Shown: in pieces, positions 16,786 to 25,575 of the stretch
How the letters are laid out: each line of letters begins with the position of its first letter
Numbering within the stretch: the first letter of the stretch is position 1
DNA from: Eubacteriales bacterium
Lineage (GTDB): Bacteria; Bacillota; Clostridia; Saccharofermentanales; DTU023
Reading direction: 5' to 3'
DNA length: 36,991 bases
NCBI GenBank assembly: GCA_030532065.1
Contig: JAUNLW010000012.1
Location: 1-36,991, forward strand
Notes under the pieces: model-generated
Told to the model about the DNA's origin: nothing
Databases searched by the model: none
Seen by the model: only the letters and a program-made list of their open reading frames with translations
Translations under genes and position numbers: made by a program

Positions 16786-18054
16786 TTAGCACCAGCCTCT
16801 CAGCTGCATGGCTTCGTAAGTATTCTTTACCGAGATCAGATAAGCGGCTTCACGCAAGGTAACGTTCTTCTCGCTGGCCAGATGCCAGATCTTATCGAAG
16901 GCCACTCTGGTTTTAGCTTCCTGACGGCTGAATACTTCTTCTTCACTCCAATAATAGCCCTGGAGGTTCTGTACCCATTCAAAGTAGGAAACAGTTACAC
17001 CACCGGCGTTGGTGAGAATATCAGGCGTTAAGAGGATGCCACGCTTATTAATAACTTCGTCTCCCTCAGGAGTAGTAGGTCCGTTAGCGGCTTCAGCGAC
17101 GATCTTGCAATTGAGTTTTTCTGCGACTTCGCCGGTAATGGAGTTTTCCAGTGCGGCAGGTACGATAATATCTACCGGTAAGCTCCAGAAGTCATCTGCC
17201 GAAATAGCCTTAGCACCGGGGAAACCTAAGAGGTTCTTGTGCTCATCAACATAAGCAACCATCTCGTCGAAGTCGAGTCCGTCTTCTTTGTAAATGCAGT
17301 AAACACCGTTCTTCGGTTCCCATTCACAAATGGCCACCACTTTTGTGCCTTGTTTGCACATATTCTTGACGGTGAAGCGGCCCGCATTGCCAAAGCCCTG
17401 TACGGCAACGGTAGCATCTTCCATCTTGATACCCAGTTTTTCCGCGGCCAGCTTGGCTACCAGATAAATACCATAGCCAGTGGATTCGCTACGACCTAAC
17501 GAGCCGCCCCATTTGGGGTTCTTGCCGGTGAAAACACCTAAGGTGTTAGCGCCGCCGTTGAGTTTGATGTACTCGTCCTGCATCCAGCTCATAACCTGAG
17601 GATTGGTACCTACATCAGGGGCAGGGATATCGACTTTTTCACCGAGGATCGGGCAAATTGCGCGAACATAGCCTCTGGCTACTTCTTCCAGCTCACGTTT
17701 GGACAGCTGTAGAGGATCGCAGATTACGCCACCCTTGCCACCGCCGTAAGGCACATCCATTACGCCGCATTTGAAGGTCATCCATACAGACAGAGCGCGG
17801 ACCTCGTCGAAATTGACCTGAGGATGGAAACGTACGCCACCTTTGTAGGGACCAACGGCGTTGTTGTGCTGGCTGCGCCAACCCTTGAACATCCGAATAG
17901 ATCCATCATCCATGCGAACAGGGAAGTTTACTTCGAGGACACGTTGCGGCTCACTGAGCAAGGCATAGGCGTCATCGCCGTATCCCAGAGTTTCACAGGC
18001 AGATTTGATCTTAGCTTGCGCGCTTTCAAAAGGGTTAAGGTTTTCCTTTGACAT
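16786..18054 (-). CDS. gdhA: Glutamate dehydrogenase
   Basis: Interconverts glutamate with 2-oxoglutarate and ammonia. The 422 residues match the hexameric, short GDH type (RocG/GudB-like). They show the substrate-binding stretch KGGVRFHP, the catalytic region KCGVMDVPYGGGKGGV, and a Rossmann motif VQGFGNAG. The length and motifs suggest an NAD-dependent catabolic enzyme, but coenzyme choice cannot be fixed from sequence. GGAGG lies eight bases before the ATG. It is a single-gene unit with its own promoter and terminator. With the peptide transporter, aminopeptidase and tryptophanase-like lyase it fits amino-acid fermentation. Confidence 0.93.
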   Translation of the reverse strand: MSKENLNPFESAQAKIKSACETLGYGDDAYALLSEPQRVLEVNFPVRMDDGSIRMFKGWRSQHNNAVGPYKGGVRFHPQVNFDEVRALSVWMTFKCGVMDVPYGGGKGGVICDPLQLSKRELEEVARGYVRAICPILGEKVDIPAPDVGTNPQVMSWMQDEYIKLNGGANTLGVFTGKNPKWGGSLGRSESTGYGIYLVAKLAAEKLGIKMEDATVAVQGFGNAGRFTVKNMCKQGTKVVAICEWEPKNGVYCIYKEDGLDFDEMVAYVDEHKNLLGFPGAKAISADDFWSLPVDIIVPAALENSITGEVAEKLNCKIVAEAANGPTTPEGDEVINKRGILLTPDILTNAGGVTVSYFEWVQNLQGYYWSEEEVFSRQEAKTRVAFDKIWHLASEKNVTLREAAYLISVKNTYEAMQLRGWC

Positions 18055-18125
18055 TAAGAATTTCCTCCTTGAGCTAGTAGTAGGCTTTCGTACACCATCT
18101 GCGAACTAGCCAAACATTTGTGTTG

Positions 18126-18131
18126 AGTATA
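18126..18131 (-). promoter_or_regulatory. Extended -10 element of the gdhA promoter
   Basis: On the minus strand TG-C-TATACT, an extended -10, about 70 bases before the gdhA start. No good -35 is seen. It lies inside an inverted repeat TTGTG-N10-CACAA (18119-18138) and faces a plus-strand candidate promoter for nnr (TTGTGT at 18119-18124, 18 bases, TATAAA at 18143-18148). Confidence 0.5.
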
Positions 18132-18221
18132 GCACAACTTTGTATAAAGCTACGAAGCTAGCAGAGTTTTTGCCTAAGATCTTTAATTGACCTAGACTTA
18201 AGTTACTGGGAGGAGATATAC

Positions 18222-19817
18222 ATGCGTTTATTAACCCGTAACAGTCAAAAAGAGTTGGATAATTACCTGGTTAGCCAGGGCTTCCCGTTACTTTTGCTGA
18301 TGGAAACTGCCGGTCGAGCTTTAGCCCGGCACATTGCGCAGCAAGCTCATAAATTAGGAAAAAATAGCATAGATTTTTTAATCGGCCCCGGCATGAACGG
18401 GGGCGATCTTTATGTTGCGGCCAGAGTGCTGGCAGCCGAAGGTTTTAGCTGTCAAATTTACGAATCCAGTAGAAATCAAGCTTTGTCTATAGAGTCTGAT
18501 TCACCGGTTGGCTCTATGCGCTCCGCGGTTTTAGCCGTGGGTCTTTCTCCCTTGACTCTTAATGACTATAAAGTTGAATCCCTCCTGGTTGTTGATGGAC
18601 TTTTAGGCACCGGTTTTCAAGTAGAACGCGCTCTAAGTGAGGAACTGGCTTTCGCCTTTAGACAGCTGCGCAAAGCCAAAGCCGCGGGCGCTTATCTCAT
18701 TGCCTGTGATCTCCCCTCCGGCATTGAGGCTACAACGGGTCAAGTCGCTGACTTCGTGGTAGCAGTTGACCAGACTGTTACTTTTATTGCGCCCAAATTA
18801 GGCCAGGTATCTTCGCCCGCCCTGAGCTATAACGGCGAATTGCAAATTGAGTCTCTGGGTATCAGCAACGAAACAGTAGAAAACTTCTTTGCCCAAAGCA
18901 GCAGAGATGAGAAGTCACCTTTTCAAGGCTACTATAGGTTGGATAATGAGGAGTTCTTCCAAAACCTCCTGCCCATCAACTCAGACACTCACAAATACAG
19001 GCAGGGGAGTCTGGCACTTGTCGCAGGCAGCACTGGTATGTCCGGTAGTCTTTACTTTGCCGGTAAAGCCGCAGTTCTCAGCGGTATAGGACTCTTACAC
19101 ATCGTTACAGGCAGAGAAGTATACCAAGACGTATTTCCTCACTTACCGCAGGCACTATATCACATTCCTTCGGAAGCTAAAGTAGAAGCTTGGCAAGCTG
19201 CAATTTCTGCCGCGATTCACAAGGCTGACGCTCTCGCCATTGGGCCTGGACTGGGGCAATCAGAAGGTGCCGCTAAACTAGTTGCCTCTTGTCTGGAGCT
19301 TAATCTGCCTTTGCTCCTAGACGCAGACGCGCTCAACTTGCTAGCTAAAGAAAAAGCCCTGAGGCAAATTTTACTTGATCGCCAGAAAAAAGGTCGAGCA
19401 ACTCTGCTAACTCCCCATGCTGGCGAAGCTCAACGTCTGGCTCAGGTCAGTATGGATCCAGCAACCTGGAAGCAGTTATCCCGCCTGGAACAAGCAACTT
19501 ATCTCTCAAAAAACTATTCTTGCTACCTGATTTTAAAGGGCGAATCCAGCCTAATTGCTGATCCCTACGGCAGTGCTTTATATGTAAATCCCACAGGTGG
19601 TCCTGGCCTCGCAAAAGGAGCTTCCGGAGATATCCTCACCGGTCTGGTTGCTGGCTTACTCGCACAAAAGCCGGATCCCTTACAAGCTGCTGTCTTAGGT
19701 ACTTATTGGCATGGTCGCGCAGGTGACTTAGCCAGCGCGAACTTGGGTTGGCGTTGTCATACACCACAGGAAACCCTGGATTATTTGTCTACTGCCCTCT
19801 ACCAGCTACCTAACTAA
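18222..19817 (+). CDS. nnr: Bifunctional NAD(P)H-hydrate epimerase/dehydratase
   Basis: Repairs hydrated NADH and NADPH. Residues 1-220 are the YjeF_N epimerase domain, with GPGMNGGD at 55-62 (usually GxGNNGGDG) and VDGLLGTG carrying the conserved Asp. Residues from about 240 to 531 are the ADP/ATP-dependent dehydratase, a ribokinase-like fold. It shows GPGLGQ, DADALN, LTPHAGEA and the GASGDILTGLVAG motif, whose Asp is the catalytic base. The fused form of 531 residues is usual in bacteria. The ATG has GGGAGGAG upstream. It is divergent from gdhA and 59 bases ahead of the glycosyltransferase gene, with which it may be co-transcribed. Confidence 0.92.
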   Translation: MRLLTRNSQKELDNYLVSQGFPLLLLMETAGRALARHIAQQAHKLGKNSIDFLIGPGMNGGDLYVAARVLAAEGFSCQIYESSRNQALSIESDSPVGSMRSAVLAVGLSPLTLNDYKVESLLVVDGLLGTGFQVERALSEELAFAFRQLRKAKAAGAYLIACDLPSGIEATTGQVADFVVAVDQTVTFIAPKLGQVSSPALSYNGELQIESLGISNETVENFFAQSSRDEKSPFQGYYRLDNEEFFQNLLPINSDTHKYRQGSLALVAGSTGMSGSLYFAGKAAVLSGIGLLHIVTGREVYQDVFPHLPQALYHIPSEAKVEAWQAAISAAIHKADALAIGPGLGQSEGAAKLVASCLELNLPLLLDADALNLLAKEKALRQILLDRQKKGRATLLTPHAGEAQRLAQVSMDPATWKQLSRLEQATYLSKNYSCYLILKGESSLIADPYGSALYVNPTGGPGLAKGASGDILTGLVAGLLAQKPDPLQAAVLGTYWHGRAGDLASANLGWRCHTPQETLDYLSTALYQLPN

Positions 19818-19876
19818 GAAGAAATAAGCTAAAATTACTTGCAGACAAAATACTGAATAGAGATATGAGGAAAAGC

Positions 19877-21025
19877 ATGCGCATCGGAATTTTCACTGAC
19901 GCCTACGTCCCCCAAATTGGTGGCGTGTCTACAGCTTCTCAGCTGATAAAAAACCATTTAAATGCCTTAGGTCACGAGGCTTACGTGATCACCACGACCG
20001 AAAAGAATACTCCAGAAGAAAAAAATGTTATCCGTATTCCCAGCCTTCCTTTCTTTAGCGAGAAAAGAGTGGGTGGAAATTTTGATCCCAAGATCTCCCA
20101 GGAAGTAAAAGAACTCAAACTCGATCTGGTGCATACACAAACCGAATATGGCGTAGGTCTTATGGGCAAGGGGCTTGCCAAACAGCAGGGCATCCCTCAT
20201 ATTCACACCTTCCATACCCTTTATGACAACTGGATGTACGGCCAATTAGGAGAAAATGGCTTTTCTCACTTTATAGTGAGAGCAATGAACAAATATCTTC
20301 GCTATTTTCTCAAAAACTGTGATGAGATTATCGTACCCACGCCCAAGGCAAAAGCTTTCGTTGAAGGTTATGAGTTAGGTAAGACCTTGACCATTCTGCC
20401 TACCGGTATCGAATTAGACAAATTTTTCCGAGCCGGCGAAAACCATAAGCGTCGCCAGGATTTACGCAAAGAATACGGCATACCAGAAGATGCCTTCAGC
20501 TTGCTTTATGTGGGCCGTATATCGCAGGAAAAGAAAATTGATGTAGTACTGGAACACTTCTTCCCACTCTTGCGTCAAGGCGAAGAAATCTACTTTTTTA
20601 TTGTAGGTTCCGGTCCTAAATTGGATGAGTACCGTCACTGGGTAGACAGAGAGAGATTGGGGAAATATATCAAGCTGGTTGGCAGCGTACCTATTGATCA
20701 GGTACAAGACTACTACGCTGTGGGTGACGTATTCGTCTGCGCATCCGAAAGTGAAACCCAGGGCTTAACTTATATAGAAGCGCTGGCAACCGGCCTGCCT
20801 ATCCTGGTTTACCCAGACCCTTGCCTGGACCAGGTGTTCCTGGATGGAGTAAATGGCCTGTCTTTCACCAATGCTAAGGAATTCTCGGAAGCAGTGCTAA
20901 ATATAAAAAATACCCCCGATCAATATCAACGATTGAGCGAGGGTGCTAAAAAATACAGCCAAAAATATTCAGTTGATCACTTTATCAATAATCTAATTGA
21001 GATCTACGAGCGGCATTTAGCTTAG
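19877..21025 (+). CDS. GT4 glycosyltransferase, diacylglycerol glucosyltransferase-like
   Basis: GT-B fold retaining glycosyltransferase of 382 residues. The N-terminus RIGIFTDAYVPQIGGVSTA, the HTQTEYGVG and TFHTLYDNW segments and the donor-site E-x7-E (Glu293 to Glu301 in ESETQGLTYIE) match the GT4 group that adds glucose or galactose to diacylglycerol for glycolipids and lipoteichoic-acid anchors. That role is inference; other GT4 acceptors are possible. The ATG at 19877 has GAGGA five bases upstream and starts the protein at the conserved first strand. An ATG at 19865 is also open but lacks a good site. Its last nine bases overlap the end of the convergent acyltransferase gene. Confidence 0.85.
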   Translation: MRIGIFTDAYVPQIGGVSTASQLIKNHLNALGHEAYVITTTEKNTPEEKNVIRIPSLPFFSEKRVGGNFDPKISQEVKELKLDLVHTQTEYGVGLMGKGLAKQQGIPHIHTFHTLYDNWMYGQLGENGFSHFIVRAMNKYLRYFLKNCDEIIVPTPKAKAFVEGYELGKTLTILPTGIELDKFFRAGENHKRRQDLRKEYGIPEDAFSLLYVGRISQEKKIDVVLEHFFPLLRQGEEIYFFIVGSGPKLDEYRHWVDRERLGKYIKLVGSVPIDQVQDYYAVGDVFVCASESETQGLTYIEALATGLPILVYPDPCLDQVFLDGVNGLSFTNAKEFSEAVLNIKNTPDQYQRLSEGAKKYSQKYSVDHFINNLIEIYERHLA

Positions 21026-22018
21026 ATCAGTAGCTAAATCAGACTCATCATTTGCAAGGTCTGATCCTTCATCTAAGACAGGCTCATTAACAAAGAGCTC
21101 GGCTTTTTCGGCTTTTTCTTGCTCTTGTTGTTTTTTCTTGGCCATATTGGCTTCTTTTTCTCTACGTTCAGACTCAGCTGGAGAAATCTCCATGCTTTCC
21201 GGATTGATGAGATAGTCTTCCAAAAGGCGGAGGCTCTTTATCAGGTAAAAGCCATCACAAATACGCTCGTCTACGGTAAACATCAGGTCGACAGCCCTAT
21301 ACCACTCAACTGAGCCATCCTTGGCTTTTCTGGGCTGATCATAAAACTTACCAACAGTGATAAAAAGCGAGGTCGTACCAAACTCATAGAGGTGATGGAA
21401 GGGGGCTTCTGCGCCCAAACTACCAATGTGAGAAAGATAAACAGTGGAATAAAGTGGGATACTGTCTTGTACTTTAGCGGGCAAGATACCATGGAAATCC
21501 AGCCAGCGCACTATACTAACTATAGAACGCAAGGTCCAGCGAGGTAGCTTTTGCAGGAAGGACATAAATTTATCGTCCTTTTTCTCTTCCAGCTCCTTTT
21601 GGATAATTTCGATATTCCGGCTCATTTTTTCGGCAACTGTGAAAATATTATCCTCTGGGCTAAGTACCACTTTAGCAATAGATTCTTCGGCCTCATCAGT
21701 AAGATCACGTTTAACCACGTACAAAACATCAATTACCTTATGCTCATACATGCGTCTGCCGGCTATGAAACGATTCAAGTGCGGGCGTCTATAAATCGTG
21801 CACAAAACAGCCGTAACAACGACATTAAAGACCGTAATCCTCTTTCCAGCTCGACGCTGTTTACGCACATACTTACGGACATTTTCTATGTCGATAGTCT
21901 TCTTTAGATAGACTGTCGATTCGTTCCTGCCTTTCATTACGTAAGGCATGATGTGCTGGATTGGATAACCATCATCGATGAGGTTTCCGTCATTTCTTTG
22001 TTTTCCAAATAAGGCCAC
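21017..22018 (-). CDS. E2/CAT-like acyltransferase with altered active site
   Basis: Protein of 333 residues with the fold of the catalytic domain of 2-oxoacid dehydrogenase E2 and chloramphenicol acetyltransferase. It has no lipoyl or peripheral-subunit-binding domain. The C-terminal active-site motif, normally DHRxxDG, reads DERICDG (250-256), so the general-base His is Glu. The last 55 residues are a highly charged Lys/Glu/Asp tail. The start is a GTG at 22016-22018 with TAGGAG nine bases upstream. It is separated by 145 bases and its own -10 element from the zinc-ribbon gene upstream, and may belong to the same cluster. The activity is unknown; it could use another residue or be non-catalytic. 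Confidence 0.75.
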   Translation of the reverse strand: MALFGKQRNDGNLIDDGYPIQHIMPYVMKGRNESTVYLKKTIDIENVRKYVRKQRRAGKRITVFNVVVTAVLCTIYRRPHLNRFIAGRRMYEHKVIDVLYVVKRDLTDEAEESIAKVVLSPEDNIFTVAEKMSRNIEIIQKELEEKKDDKFMSFLQKLPRWTLRSIVSIVRWLDFHGILPAKVQDSIPLYSTVYLSHIGSLGAEAPFHHLYEFGTTSLFITVGKFYDQPRKAKDGSVEWYRAVDLMFTVDERICDGFYLIKSLRLLEDYLINPESMEISPAESERREKEANMAKKKQQEQEKAEKAELFVNEPVLDEGSDLANDESDLATDLS

Positions 22019-22062
22019 TAGCTACATCTCCTAAAACATCACACGTTGCTGATTGAGCCTTT

Positions 22063-22095
22063 ATTATAACACAGTTGACTCCTGCAACCTGTGTT
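22063..22095 (-). promoter_or_regulatory. TATAAT -10 with adjoining inverted repeat
   Basis: A perfect TATAAT on the minus strand (22063-22068) sits 45 bases before the E2/CAT-like gene. The inverted repeat AACACAG (22068-22074) and CTGTGTT (22089-22095) occupies the spacer and -35 area. No clear -35 is seen, and the repeat may be an operator. Confidence 0.5.
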
Positions 22096-22163
22096 GCTAA
22101 CCCCCCCGGTGCCATTGAAATAATCTGCTGTTATGCGCTTCTTCACAATTTACTCAAATTTAA

Positions 22164-22826
22164 CTAGAGGTGGAAGCGAGTTTTTAGCTCATGAAATATC
22201 AATTTATGTCTGAAGATAAAAGTAAGAGTGAAAACTAAGGCACCCAAGCTGGCAGCAACAATAGCAGGCCATATAGGTCGCAAGCCGAAAACGGCCACGA
22301 AGATCAAGGCCGCAGGACTAATCAACGCGGTAGCCAGAAGATAGAGGATATAATCACCCAGCTCATAACGCACAAAGAGCATGCGTAAAATGATAGCTAC
22401 AATAGCCAGGCAAGATAAGAGTGGCAACGCTGACGTCAATGACCAGCCCAGCCGCTGGTCGATCAGAAAATCCCAAGCCAGGAAAAATCCCGACAATAGT
22501 AATAGCTGATAGAGCACGCTCTTGGCCAGATTTCTTCTTTTGCGAACCATGGCCAGGACCAGACTCCAAAAGGATCCCACAGTCAAGAGGATATGCCAGT
22601 AGTTAATCGAACTTGCTGGGAAAATACGTTTGAATAGCCAGAGCGTGATAGCTAAAAGTAGCGAAATCAGCCCGAGGACTTTATATAAAATATGCTGGTT
22701 ATAGCGCAAAGGTACCCAGGGAAAGATATCCTCCCCCTCCGGTACTCCTCTTAAATGAGCGCCGCAAAGAGGACAAGCTTTGGCTTTGCCTTTGACACTT
22801 ATTTTACAAGTCTCACAGTAACTCAT
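22164..22826 (-). CDS. Zinc-ribbon membrane protein, DUF6320-like
   Basis: Protein of 220 residues starting with a zinc ribbon (CETC at 4-7 and CPLC at 18-21), followed by six predicted membrane segments and a short charged C-terminus ending in TRFHL. The layout, CxxC-CxxC ribbon, the FPWVPLRYNQHILYK segment and the membrane region match DUF6320-type proteins of Clostridia. I recall these being found next to acyltransferase genes; the function is unknown. Its ATG overlaps the stop of the hydrolase-acyltransferase gene (ATGA at 22823-22826), so translation is coupled and the two proteins probably act together at the membrane. Confidence 0.75.
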   Translation of the reverse strand: MSYCETCKISVKGKAKACPLCGAHLRGVPEGEDIFPWVPLRYNQHILYKVLGLISLLLAITLWLFKRIFPASSINYWHILLTVGSFWSLVLAMVRKRRNLAKSVLYQLLLLSGFFLAWDFLIDQRLGWSLTSALPLLSCLAIVAIILRMLFVRYELGDYILYLLATALISPAALIFVAVFGLRPIWPAIVAASLGALVFTLTFIFRHKLIFHELKTRFHL

Positions 22827-25480
22827 TGCTTATACCTCTTATGATCTGGCAAATCTTCATTACCAATATAATTGAAGGCCAGATTCAGTTCCAGGCCCAG
22901 TCCACTTAATATGCGTATAAACTCGCGCTCAATATCTGTTTCCATAAAAGGAGAGCTAAAGCTAAGACTGAAGATCTCATCTTTAGTCAGGCAGACAAAT
23001 TGTGGCCTGCGAGCGGCAGTCAGAACTGATACCTGCTCCACATAATCTGACAATTCCTCCGGTAAGTTGATTCTTCCCATATTAGAAACCGCTGTTGTCA
23101 CGCGGCGGTCTTCCCGCTTGTAGAATATTTTCAAGATAAAATCTTTAAGCGGACGAAAAATCGGTCGCAAGGCGAGGCTTTCTTCAAAGCGGTAGAGCTT
23201 AAGCAACTTTTTGCTCAAATTATCCTTGGTTATCTCCTCTTGATACTGGCGGCTGATTGCGCCACAGATTTGATCTATGTCAGCCTCCCCTCGCGAAAAA
23301 TCATAGCCCACTACTACCGTGGTAAAAAAGTTGCGCGCCGAGTGTGAAGGGAAAAATTTGCGGAGGTTTACCGGAACAGAAATAGTCACGCTGTGATTCT
23401 TCTTTCTTCTGCGAGGCTCAGCCAGGCGTGCGCGGTAGATAGCCAGGATAAAGACTGCGGTTAAGAACTCAGATAAACTAACGCCACGAGACCTGGCCTC
23501 GTTTAAGAGCGGTTTTACAGGACAGCTTAGTTCAAAGATCCTCATTCGTCTGTCAGGAGTTTTGGTGCCTTTGATTCGATAAACATACTTCCACTTACGT
23601 GCTTTTTCCGACTGCTTCGAAAGTGATTTTCTCCAGTTACTCCACCATTTCCGGCCCTGGCTGTGCTTAGGCCTGGCAAAATAACGACTAAAGCTGTCTT
23701 CTAACTGACGGTAACGTTCCAACTCGCTGACTTGGTATTTTTCCATGATGTCCGGGCTATAGTCGCGCAGCTCAGGATATCGAAGATCCAGATAAGCGGC
23801 AACCAATAATTGCATAAAGTGCAGAGCGCCTGTGCCATCCGATAGCGCGTGGAAGACTTCCAGGTGGATACGTTTACCATAATAGAGTACACGGAACAGG
23901 AGATTGTGGTGGTCAAAATAATAGAGAGCTTGAACCGGAGCTTCGCTTTCCTCTTGGACCTGAGGCTTTAGCCGACTTTCCTGGAAGTAATACCAGAAGA
24001 AGCCGCGCCTAAGCACACAGTGATACAGCGGAAAATTAGCATAGGTTCTGTCCAGTGCTGCTTGTAAAATATCTGGGTTTACTTTCTCCTTGAGTTCTAC
24101 GCTAATACGAAAGACCTTTGTATCTATGTCGGTCATGGTAGCGGGGAATATCTTAGATGCGTTATCCAGTGAGAGCCAGTTGCGTCTTTGTTGTTGCTTT
24201 TTAGCTTCCCTTTTGCTCTTGCGCTCTGCTTGTTTTTGTTTCCGTAAAGAGCGAGCCTCTTGCTGCTTTTGTCTTTTCTCTTCAGTATGTAGCTTTTTAT
24301 CAAGGATTGGAACCCGCTTCTCTTCCAGTAATTCTTTAGGATTTGGCACTTTTATTTTCTGTTCTTCCGCGCTGAGTCGCTGGACATTTTCCGTTCGCGC
24401 AATAGGTGTATCCTCAAAACCTTGTCGTTCAGGAGCTATTTTAGCAAGTATCTCATCCAATACAACCAATTCTTCAGCAGTGTTAACTCTACTCTTGATT
24501 TCTTCTGATTCAGTTTTCTCAGAATCCAGGTTTGACCACACACCTGTTTTATCCTCAAGCAAGTCTTGGAAATCCTTGACCAGGCGTAGGCTCTCCGCTA
24601 CTGCACCCGTCACATCCGGATAAGTGAGAAAGCCATGAGGCGCCCCTAACAACCTGCGCGTTATTACACGATTGCCAGCCAGGGTCATTGCTCTGCCCAA
24701 AGCTTCGCCTTCATCTCGTAGAGGATCATATTCAGATGTCAACACCAAAGTTTTTGGTAAACCGGATAAGTCTGCAGCGAGTAGCGGCGCTACTTCCGGA
24801 CGTTTACGCAACTCTGAATCCGGGAGATAAAGTTCCATATATTCCTGGATCTTCTTGCTGGTTAGCCCATAGTCCTTACCCATTTCTTTTATAGAAGGAA
24901 ATGGGCTGCTCGCTTCCGCGTGATTCCAATAAGTTGCGGGATAAAAGAGCACCAGATTGTCCGCCAGCTCGCTCTTCATTTCTTTGAGCAATAAGGTCAC
25001 AACCAAAGCCAAATTAGCCCCGGCAGAATCACCCATGAGCGTGATGGTCCCACGCAGATTCTCATCCAGAAAAGGGCTGTAACCAATTATTTTATAGGCT
25101 ACAGTGAGACAATCTTCCAGACCTTTAGGGAAAGGGCTTTCCGGAGCCAGACTGTAATCAATAGAAAAGACAGTTTTACCCAGTGTATCGGCTAATTTGC
25201 CGCAAATAGAACTATAGCTGTCCAGGTCACCGATCACCCATCCGCCACCGTGTATATATATAATCACGCCAGGCTTTTTCTCATAATGAGGGTAGAAAAT
25301 TCGCACCGGGATCTCCACGCCAGGTTCTAGAGAACGCACAGCATAATCCAGTACAGACACATTTCCTCCTACCGGCGCCAACATAAGGCGCTGCAGATCT
25401 CGTACCGCTTGGTAGCTTTTACGCATATCAAAAACAGGCGCGGACATCAATTTTAAGATTAGGCGCAGCGCAGTGTTCAT
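22823..25480 (-). CDS. Fusion of alpha/beta-hydrolase and HxxxDG acyltransferase
   Basis: Protein of 885 residues with two enzymes. Residues 1-310 are a hormone-sensitive-lipase type alpha/beta-hydrolase: oxyanion motif HGGGW (77-81), nucleophile elbow GDSAG (Ser152), Asp252 and His282. Residues 310-435 form a charged linker, very rich in Lys, Glu and Gln from 380 to 433. Residues 440-885 are a condensation/alcohol-acetyltransferase/WS-DGAT-like domain with HALSDG (His544, Asp548). No signal peptide is seen, so it is probably cytosolic or membrane-associated. Both active sites look intact. The start overlaps the stop of a 32-residue ORF, and the stop overlaps the zinc-ribbon gene. I infer acyl transfer to, and ester cleavage from, a lipid or small molecule. 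Confidence 0.8.
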   Translation of the reverse strand: MNTALRLILKLMSAPVFDMRKSYQAVRDLQRLMLAPVGGNVSVLDYAVRSLEPGVEIPVRIFYPHYEKKPGVIIYIHGGGWVIGDLDSYSSICGKLADTLGKTVFSIDYSLAPESPFPKGLEDCLTVAYKIIGYSPFLDENLRGTITLMGDSAGANLALVVTLLLKEMKSELADNLVLFYPATYWNHAEASSPFPSIKEMGKDYGLTSKKIQEYMELYLPDSELRKRPEVAPLLAADLSGLPKTLVLTSEYDPLRDEGEALGRAMTLAGNRVITRRLLGAPHGFLTYPDVTGAVAESLRLVKDFQDLLEDKTGVWSNLDSEKTESEEIKSRVNTAEELVVLDEILAKIAPERQGFEDTPIARTENVQRLSAEEQKIKVPNPKELLEEKRVPILDKKLHTEEKRQKQQEARSLRKQKQAERKSKREAKKQQQRRNWLSLDNASKIFPATMTDIDTKVFRISVELKEKVNPDILQAALDRTYANFPLYHCVLRRGFFWYYFQESRLKPQVQEESEAPVQALYYFDHHNLLFRVLYYGKRIHLEVFHALSDGTGALHFMQLLVAAYLDLRYPELRDYSPDIMEKYQVSELERYRQLEDSFSRYFARPKHSQGRKWWSNWRKSLSKQSEKARKWKYVYRIKGTKTPDRRMRIFELSCPVKPLLNEARSRGVSLSEFLTAVFILAIYRARLAEPRRRKKNHSVTISVPVNLRKFFPSHSARNFFTTVVVGYDFSRGEADIDQICGAISRQYQEEITKDNLSKKLLKLYRFEESLALRPIFRPLKDFILKIFYKREDRRVTTAVSNMGRINLPEELSDYVEQVSVLTAARRPQFVCLTKDEIFSLSFSSPFMETDIEREFIRILSGLGLELNLAFNYIGNEDLPDHKRYKQ

Positions 25481-25575
25481 TTGGTCTTTTCTAAAACATA
25501 AGGCCAGTCAATCAGACCGGGAGTGTCATAGAGGTCAAACAACTCTTCTGAGCTTAATTTTTTCACTAATACCAT
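25477..25575 (-). CDS. Small 32-residue ORF leading the acyltransferase operon
   Basis: An ORF of 32 codons with GGAGGA just before its ATG (25573-25575). Its TGA stop overlaps the ATG of the next gene (ATGA at 25477-25480). The peptide starts MVLVKKLSSEELFDLYD and contains TPGLIDWPYVLEK; it is acidic-aromatic with no membrane segment or cysteine. I do not recognise it. It may be a real small protein, or a leader whose translation is coupled to the large enzyme. Confidence 0.5.
   Translation of the reverse strand: MVLVKKLSSEELFDLYDTPGLIDWPYVLEKTK

Noticed and set aside
24090..24623. 177-residue open frame on the plus strand opposite the charged linker of the fusion protein
   Set aside because: It is the complement of a Lys/Glu/Arg-rich linker, giving a Ser/Leu/Cys-rich product without a start site or homology features.
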